From Blastomyces gilchristii SLH14081 (Eukaryota; Ascomycota; Eurotiomycetes; Onygenales; Ajellomycetaceae), in NCBI RefSeq assembly GCF_000003855.2, contig NW_003101657.1, forward strand, positions 342,083 through 406,082: a stretch of DNA of 64,000 nt, in the 5' to 3' direction. The notes beneath the pieces are model-generated. The model was not told the origin of the DNA, did not search any database, and was given only the letters and a program-made list of their open reading frames with translations. Position numbers and translations under genes: made by a program. This document shows, one piece after another, positions 57,067 to 64,000 of this stretch. How positions within the stretch are numbered: the stretch's first letter is position 1; the number at the start of each line of letters is the position of its first letter.

Positions 57067-59757
57067 GTTTCCTGCAGTGGTAGCTCATATATATAGGTTT
57101 TTTTTTTGGCTTTATCACTTTGAGCTGTGAAAGAAGAAAGCCCTTTGAGGCACGCAGCCAGCGCAAGTGTCCCTTTCTATCCTTGCACATACTTCCCGCG
57201 GCCACTAAATCATGGACACGAATTTTCTTATAGCCTTGTGACAAGAGGCTTTATTGAGATGCGCTACAGACCACTCAATTCACTGCCACTTCGTGTGTCT
57301 GAGCGCTGTTGCATACAGGAGGCCTCAAACAGTTTTTCTTGCGAATAGAGATATATCCGTATATTGGCGGCTGCCAACGGCTGGTTCTAATTGGCTGCTT
57401 GTAGGTGCCGCGTTTGGATGGGTGACTCGCATCGCCTATGGAGAACTAGAGGTTGCTGCTCTGCTTCACTTCTTTGCAGTTTGGCGGTCCGGGATATAAT
57501 TGGACGTTTGAAAGCCTGTGGGATATACGCATGACTGACTGACACTAACACTCCTGCTCTAGCACGGGGAAGAGACCGTACTGGAAACTGACAGCCTTGG
57601 AAGACATGGATAATTCATGGAATCTTTGGGTTATTTTACCTTATGGCAGGCAGATGGGCGCTTTTACATGAAGATACAGTATTATTTCGATGCCAGCCTG
57701 ACAATTCCGTGGCTCTACTGGATTGAAGCCTGCACCCTTGTCGATTTATTTCAGTTGCCTAAATGTACGACCTGTGAAGGAAGGGTTCGGAAAATATTGT
57801 TTCTATTTCTTGATTTGCTAGGTTAAATTCGGGCTCACAATAGAATTCGATAAAATGAATTATCTAGCATTTTTTGAGGCTTAACAACATTCCGGAACAT
57901 TTCTCGTGGCTGTCCTTCCCGACCTATTGCTCTAGTTAACCAAGACTATGACTATTTTTGGAGCTATGGGAGATAATTTTCACAAATACGTTACGGAAGC
58001 ATAGCTTGTTACTGCTCCAGTAAACGTTGAAAATGGAAGAAAGTTGCCCTTCGGCCTGGAAGACACATATTAGTTGAACGGTGAATTGATCTAATTTCTG
58101 TGAGGATCTCGTTGCCTTTCCATTCTGGGGATAGGCGGAGATGTTGACCCCGCAAGGCTATCACCACATTCCAACAGCGGGTAACCAGAGCAAGCGAAAT
58201 GATGTATTTACGCCACGTCAACTTCATTTAACGCCTATTGGACCCCTGCAGGCATGGGCGTTCTAAAACCCTTGCTTGCCCGCGAGACCCGGGCCTATGT
58301 GGTATCGAGGATATCTTCAAATCCGACAAAGCCGATTGCGAGCTTCCCTAAGAGGTATTGAGACATTATTACCTCCGTGAAACCTGAGATACATTTTGGA
58401 GAAGAACGAGGAAACACGGTTTGAAATGCCTAATTGAAATCGTCGAGGAAAGCAAAGGAGAAGAATAAACGCGATCGGGAAGAAATGAAACCGACCAACG
58501 AAACTCCACGAAGAAGCTCGCCTAAAAGTCTGCTCAAGAATGTCTTGCGATTAGTCCACGGCCAGAACACTGGAAGCAGCTTGTAGTGAGAAAGGAGAAG
58601 AGGCTAAAGTGCAGCATAGACTGTATGGGTGATGGGAGTTTCATCCATGAGCTTTTGAATGGATTGAGCAAGTTGATAGATATCGCGGTGCAGACAAGCT
58701 GATGCAAATCTCAGACCTCCCCCTCAACCAGTTCGATACGCTCAGCCTGCCTCATATTTTGTTGGAAGCATCGAATTGCAACTGAAGCGAATCGAGTGTC
58801 TGGGGAAAGCTCCCTACCCTACCTCCCCAGTATCATAAGCAGCCTTTCCCGCACTTGCTAAGTCCTCTTGTAATCTACGACGAGGAGTATAATCTGTCTC
58901 TAGGAATTATAGGGAAGGAAATTTAACAATAATAAAACAAAATTGCTCTTTCCATCTCCCCCGACAAACAAGTTATTGAAGGCCATCAGCCCCAACAAGC
59001 TTTGCGCGCCCGTTCAATATCTGGACTCGGCCCGAGACTGTGCTTAGCCGAGTTCGGGATTAGAGCCGATGCCGAACTCAGCAATCAATTCTCCAGAATG
59101 ACATTCGAACTATTCTCCCGTTCCATGAGTTACACAATGTCCTGGTGTTTCTAATTTGTCGTCTGTCCTAAATTCTTCGTCACCAACGAAGATGTGAGGG
59201 GTTGGAAGGCTCAGCTGAAGGGTGAGCATCATCTGAGTTGGTCAATGGGCTGTTTATCTCCTGAATGACTTTCTTGTTCCACATTCGTGCATAGCGTGCT
59301 TCTCTTCCGAAGGGCCAAATGGTAGTGTTTAAGGTGTGGCCACTCACAGTTTAATGATATATGATATTCTGGTGCAACTGTTTAGCAGATTCTATTGGCT
59401 GATCAGAGCTATACAGTATGGGTGTGGCTACGTACCCTTGTGATACTTGCACTTATTCTGCTACGGGTTACTTCTTAGAACCCATGATGAATGTTCCTCA
59501 TTTCTTCAAATGTCAATAGGGCATTTTCTGTCCTCTTGATGCTTTCAGCACTGCTTTTGCATCGTCTATTTTCGCCTTTTTGTGAGATCATTGACTGATC
59601 CCGCACCTCCGTTCCTTCCCAATTCCTCCCCACTATGCAGATATGTCCATATATCTTTATATATATTTGAAATATATATTGTCAGAGTTCTTCTCTGTGA
59701 CACTCCAACTTTGCGAACCTTGCAGCAGTACCTATAGTCATTATAATCTTGCCAGCG
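57067..59757. other. Long intergenic stretch
   Basis: About 2.7 kb between two divergent genes, normal composition. TATATATA lies about 25 bp upstream of ATG 57066 and TTATATATAT about 95 bp upstream of ATG 59758. Open frames up to 80 codons (for example 57617-57826 plus) show no recognisable motif. The stretch 58430-58830 has gene-like composition but broken frames on both strands and might be an old pseudogene. No gene called. Confidence 0.45.
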
Positions 59758-60767
59758 ATGCACTCTATTCTTGGGGTAGCAGCAGTGATATCCTTCATCT
59801 TCGTAAACCCCCCTTTCGTCCTCGCGAACCCGCTCCCAATACCATTTCCACAGGAACAAACTACCAATGCATCTTGTGCAGCCATAACGATAATTGCAGC
59901 GCGCGGCACTAGCGAAGATCCCGGCGAGGGCCGCCTAACCACCGTCACCAGAGACATTGCCAATGGACACGAGAACAGCGAACGCATCGCGCTCGATTAC
60001 CCAGCAGAGTTATTTCCGTACTCCGTCTCCTTATACAGGGGGATCCAAGCTTTAACTGGCCTTCTAAACACATCTGCATCAAGTTGTCCGGAGACTAAGA
60101 TTGTCCTGTTGGGGTATTCGCAGGGGGCGCATGTTATTGGCAATACGTTGTGTGGCGGGGCCTTTGCGGAGCAGGGGATTGATCAGAGGATTGCCGAGAA
60201 AGGTATGCGATTGATATGCTATTTGTTGTTGTTGTTGCTTGCGGAAGTTTACAACCCGTGAGGTGAGGATGGGCGAATGGGGATGAAGAAGCGCGAGCCG
60301 GGGAGAGCATTAGATTATGGTTATGATATAAAACACGTGTTTGGCATTCTTTACTCAACACCCCAATTCTCTTGAAATCCTTTGTAGTATCTGCGATCAT
60401 TTTCATGGCTGATCCGCGCCATGTGCCTGGCAAATCGTTCGATGTTGGCACCTCAACCAGAAACGGTGTAAGTTCCTTTCCTCTTCTGCTGCTTTAAAGA
60501 AGATATGCCATTTAAAAAATACAATTGTCTTATCCATTGCCAATTACCCATCACCACACTAAAAACAAGAATATCGTCCAGCTCCTGCCGCGCCCGGATT
60601 CCGAATCCTGTGACGAATTTGCTTCCCGCATGCGATCCTACTGCGACTCGGGGGACCCGGTGTGTGACAGCGGCTTTGACAGGGAGGTTCATAGGGCTGT
60701 TGTAGAGAAGTATCGTGCGAACGCTGTTGCGTTCGTGATTGGGCTGCTTGCTGATCTATGCGTTTGA
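59758..60767 (+). CDS. Secreted cutinase / acetylxylan esterase family (CE5) hydrolase
   Basis: Three exons, 59758-60202, 60388-60467 and 60582-60767 (introns 185 and 114 bp, GTATGC and GTAAGT donors), give 236 residues in frame. A signal peptide covers about 1-24 (MHSILGVAAVISFIFVNPPF). ITIIAARGTSEDPGEG and LGYSQGAHV are the CE5 signatures; predicted triad Ser121 (GYSQG), Asp200 (SGDPVC) and His212 (EVHRAV). Cys40/Cys110 and Cys196/Cys203 can form the usual disulfides. Exon 2 carries FMADPRHVPGKSFDVG. Such enzymes cleave ester bonds in cutin, lipids or acetylated polysaccharides outside the cell; the substrate cannot be told from sequence. ATG 59758 begins the signal peptide. Intron 1 is long for this genome. 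Confidence 0.92.
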
Positions 60768-61523
60768 CGTTTGGTAGACATGGCGGTCTCTTAGAGCTAG
60801 CCGTGGAATATTGCAAATCATGGCCTTTCGATTTTGTTTTACCCTTCGCAATTTTCCTATCCGTGGTTGTTTGGAGGGCTGGGTATGTGCGTTGAGAACG
60901 ACATTCTATGCGAATATTCGGTTGGAGGCATGGACCTAGACAGATATTGCGTAGGATGAAACAATGGGGGAGAGAATGTTGTTATGTATGAAAGCTATGG
61001 TCTATATTCTATATTCTATTATCCTCAACATTAAAACAAAGCCACAAAAGAAACCCCAAACAATCGGAAATATTAAAAATGAGAGGGGGAATGGAGAAGA
61101 AATAATGAGAAAAAAGGATTAAAGGCGCAGAATGTTCCCAAAACGCCAAATATTAAGTCCTCTCTGTGAGGCGTATCGGATATTGTACAGGTGCATGTTC
61201 ACTTCCAACGTCTCATGCGGGCTCTCTTCACATACACGCCAAGTCCGGCCCTGAGGCCTATTTCTATTACTCTAGTTGTATCTTTGCAAGTGAAAATAGA
61301 TAAAATTCAACTGCTATCGCAACCTCGTCTCGGAATCGATACCGGTGGCATCTGGGGGAGCGCTCGTCTCGTATCTGTAGTAGTCACTACGGTCATCTGG
61401 TATTGTAAGCGGCGTTGAATAGCCGCTTGACTTCCGCGATCGGTCCGTCATGCTCGACACTTCCAAAAGCTGTTGTTTGTATGTAGTTAACATCAAGGTC
61501 AGTAGTCGGGGTTATTTTTATTC
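60768..61523. other. Intergenic region between two convergent genes
   Basis: Holds the 3' ends of the esterase and of the helix-turn-helix gene. No further gene seen. Confidence 0.5.
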
Positions 61524-62835
61524 TTATTTTTTATTTCCATTCATGGGGTATATTGTGGAACTTGCCATTTGCCCGTGAGAGGTTGTTGTTTGGCACACAC
61601 CTGGAGATGTACTGCGGCTGAGGTTTTGATGTCGATGGTCGATGGGGAGGGAGGCGAAGGACGGCGATTGAAAAGGAGACGGAGTTTGGACCGAAGCGGA
61701 GCGGCGGTCGATCAAGCTGGGACAATACTCGGATAGAGCTCGACGATATTCCGGGACCGGAGGCCGTAATTTATTAGAAGATATGGGGTGATATTCGTGA
61801 ACTGGATGGTATTGGGGGACACCTGTTGACGAAGAGTGAGGGTGTAACGGCACTGGGCTGTACTGGGGAGGGAGAGATGGAGATCCAAGGGGTATTGACT
61901 GGCATTGTTGTGGGTGCTGCTGCTGCTGCTGTTGATGATAATGATAATAGGGTGCCATAGAGTGGTATTGTTGCGGAGCCTGTCGGAATTCTGGTGGTAC
62001 GACTTGGTGGTATGGGCCTGGATGATGTTGAAGCGGGATAGGTAGTGGTTGAGGAGCAATGGAGTGATGGCCTTGGTAGGGAGACGGAGAATGAGGGTAT
62101 CGAGTGACTGGGGCTTGAGCTTGAGCGGCGGTAGGTTGGTGATGGTGGTGATGTAGGACTACTGCGGAATCAAGTCCCGCTGGCGAAGGATTTTCTGGCA
62201 ACATCATCCCGGCGGAGGACTCCGGTTCGCCCTGGCTTTTGGTCTTGATATCAGGGTCTTTACAAAGTTCCCCAGTCTGATATACCAGGTGTATTAGCTC
62301 TATTGATTATTCCTCAACTTCCAACCAATCTGGGCAAATCTACAAAACTTACAAGCTGGCTACGTTTGCTGGATTGACAATTAGGTACTGAGGTAACCTG
62401 TCGGGTATAACCACGTTTTTGTAAAGCTCGACGCAGACAGTCCTGCTTGACGTCAAGGCCAAGGGCCTCAATTATCTTCTTATATGACATGCTCCGGTTT
62501 TCCTTGGAGGCGGTCAAAAAGGCTTCAATGTCATCGACTTGCTTGCTGGACAGCCTGCTGTTCCGGCCTGGCCGTTTCTTGGGATCACAGGTATTTGATT
62601 CACAGGTATATTGAACGGCACGGTGGGATACGTGAAGATGTTCAGCTATAGCTTGATACGTATAACCCAAACGCCGTAGGATTAGGATATCTTTTCGCTC
62701 CTCGCGATTAAGGCGGCGTCGATGTGTCTGAGTCCGGGTTTTGGCCGCTGCGGGCGGAACTTGGTAAGGGGATTCCGCACTGATGGAGGGCGGTGCCGCC
62801 ATGATGGGACGAATTGAAGTTGAAGATGGAGGCAT
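61524..62835 (-). CDS. Transposase-type helix-turn-helix protein with Pro/His/Gln-rich tail
   Basis: Two exons, 62835-62353 and 62276-61524, joined in phase 0 across a 76-bp intron (GTAAGT donor, ATATCAG acceptor), give 411 residues. Residues ~40-145 match the paired helix-turn-helix that starts fungal Tc1/mariner transposases: RRLNREERKDILILRRLGYT, HVSHRAVQYTCES, a Lys/Arg/Pro/Gly bridge (KKRPGRNSRL), then QVDDIEAFLTASKENRSMSY and LRRALQKRGYTRQV. The DDE catalytic part that should follow is absent. Instead there are ~250 residues of Pro, His, Gln, Ser and Tyr, with HHHHHQ, YHYHQQQQQQHP and repeated QYxP/EYxP segments. The CTG repeat encoding poly-Gln is at 61917-61935. Normal GC and no stops argue for a captured host gene, probably a DNA-binding regulator. 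Function unknown. Confidence 0.8.
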
Positions 62836-64000
62836 AGGTGTGTTGGAACCGAACTATTATTGAGCCCCCAACTTGAGGCAACACCCGGAGCTGCGGATTT
62901 GCCTAGTGGCAGTGCCGTTGTCCATAATAAAAAAATAATAATAGCTTTGGGGCTAAACAAAAACTCCGACAGAGCTGATCGTCGATAGCTCCCATGTTGC
63001 TCAGCGAAATGTCCCATCACGTGGGCTTTAGAAAGGCGTTTGGCGCTTCCTTTGCCGCGCTAATGATACGCCATCTGCGGCCGTTTAGGATGACAGGGGG
63101 AACTGCCTTGGACACCGTTAGTTACCATACCGTGGGGACGAGCTTGGGAAGCTGGCCCTGGAGTTAAGCTATTTGTCTGCGAACATGGGATATGGAAGAC
63201 GACGAGATTATTTGATAGGGAAATGCGAATTAGGGCTGCAGGCCTACACGTGATCCTCACCTCCCTCCATCCGGTTTTGATCCTTCGATTGTCCCTAGAC
63301 AACACCACACAGCAGAAAAGGGGATTACAGCGTGTGTTTTGACCCAGGAAACGTGTTTTGATTCACTGGACAACATTTGTAAGTGCAGGTTCAGTTTATC
63401 ATTGCATATCTGCAGCTTGCACTGAGAAGCCCCCACCGGTTCTGAGGACCACCTCATAGAGATAGATATCATTCTAACTTGCGTTATGGAGCGTGATTCA
63501 ATATTGTGGTTCAAGTTTAGCTCCATCACCCGCTTCCAATAAGTACATGTACATGTACAATTACCCGAACCACTTACTTTTCTAAAACATCTCTTTGCTA
63601 AAGCAGGGGAGGAACCTAGAAGATGCATCCGCAAAATTGACCTGGTGCATCCCGCCTCGTGGGGAAGCTGTACAACTCTGCCGATCGTCTGGGAGATACT
63701 GTGGACACCGAAGTCATACCAAGGTGGATAGACTCCGGGTTAGGATATGCTCCCGTTCCAGCAGCCTGTTCTTGTCTTACTCCGTGGACAGGAGTAATTA
63801 ACGACCTTGAACGGAGATCGGATGAGAATGCCCTTCCCGATATGTGAGAGCGTGGTCTCAATATGCAACTAGAGCATGAATCTGACAGACTGCAACTGGT
63901 GCAACTGTGAGGTTCCTGTTCATGAAATGATAATGGGAGCTCTCAAGCCTATGCCTAAAGATGGCTGGGAACAATCGAGCAGTAGTGACCGAAGATTCAA
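62836..64000. other. Right end of window, no gene recognised
   Basis: Upstream region of the helix-turn-helix gene plus normal-GC DNA. A GTACAT palindrome repeat lies at 63543-63558. Open frames on both strands (for example 63634-63257 minus) have no motifs. A gene could begin past the edge. Confidence 0.4.
63543..63558. repeat. Palindromic GTACAT repeat
   Basis: Third intergenic occurrence of GTACATGTACATGTAC in the window. Confidence 0.7.

Noticed and set aside
57617..57826. 69-codon plus-strand frame
   Set aside because: No motif and no supporting exons nearby.

Overview
This window looks like nuclear DNA of a filamentous ascomycete. The genes have short introns with GT..AG ends. Several products are typically fungal: a five-intron-plus NAD synthetase of yeast layout, a cutinase-family esterase, a GH24 lysozyme and a Bmt6-type rRNA methyltransferase. 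Normal-GC gene islands alternate sharply with very AT-rich, stop-riddled blocks made of Ty3/gypsy, Ty1/copia and Helitron relics. That isochore layout, with C-to-T decay of repeats, fits the dimorphic Onygenales (Blastomyces or a close relative). The organism call is inference; nothing here names a species.

Layout. 1-6.8 kb: the start of one partial minus-strand gene at the left edge, then gene-poor DNA. 6.8-21.5 kb: an AT-rich block built on a decayed Helitron (minus strand), cut by a complete 7.25-kb gypsy element (8207-15455, target duplication GAGCT) and by a 370-bp short retroposon (16498-16867). 21.5-29.8 kb: gene island with a GH24 lysozyme and an 18-exon QNS1 NAD synthetase, both on the minus strand. 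29.8-53.3 kb: a 23.5-kb nest. A Ty1/copia element with 268-bp LTRs carries inside it two 504-bp terminal-inverted-repeat elements, two tRNA-headed SINEs, and two full gypsy elements (32430-41213 and 45156-52965). 53.3-64 kb: gene island with BMT6, an uncharacterised protein that looks DXO/Rai1-like, a cutinase-family esterase, and a gene joining a Tc1-type transposase helix-turn-helix to a Pro/His/Gln-rich tail.

The copia nest sits in what was about 780 bp between two divergently transcribed housekeeping genes, QNS1 and BMT6. Both are still intact.

The transposon blocks can be dated against each other because each LTR pair was identical when it inserted. All four pairs now differ almost only by transitions. 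In all four, the outer edge of the left LTR has kept its CpG/CpC bases while the matching inner copy lost them, and the right LTR shows the mirror image in three. Insertions shorter than about 400 bp have largely escaped the decay. I consider this edge and size protection, the short retroposons, the paired 504-bp elements, the antisense reading frames shared by the gypsy elements, and the two unusual host genes (55.6-57.1 and 61.5-62.8 kb) the most interesting content.
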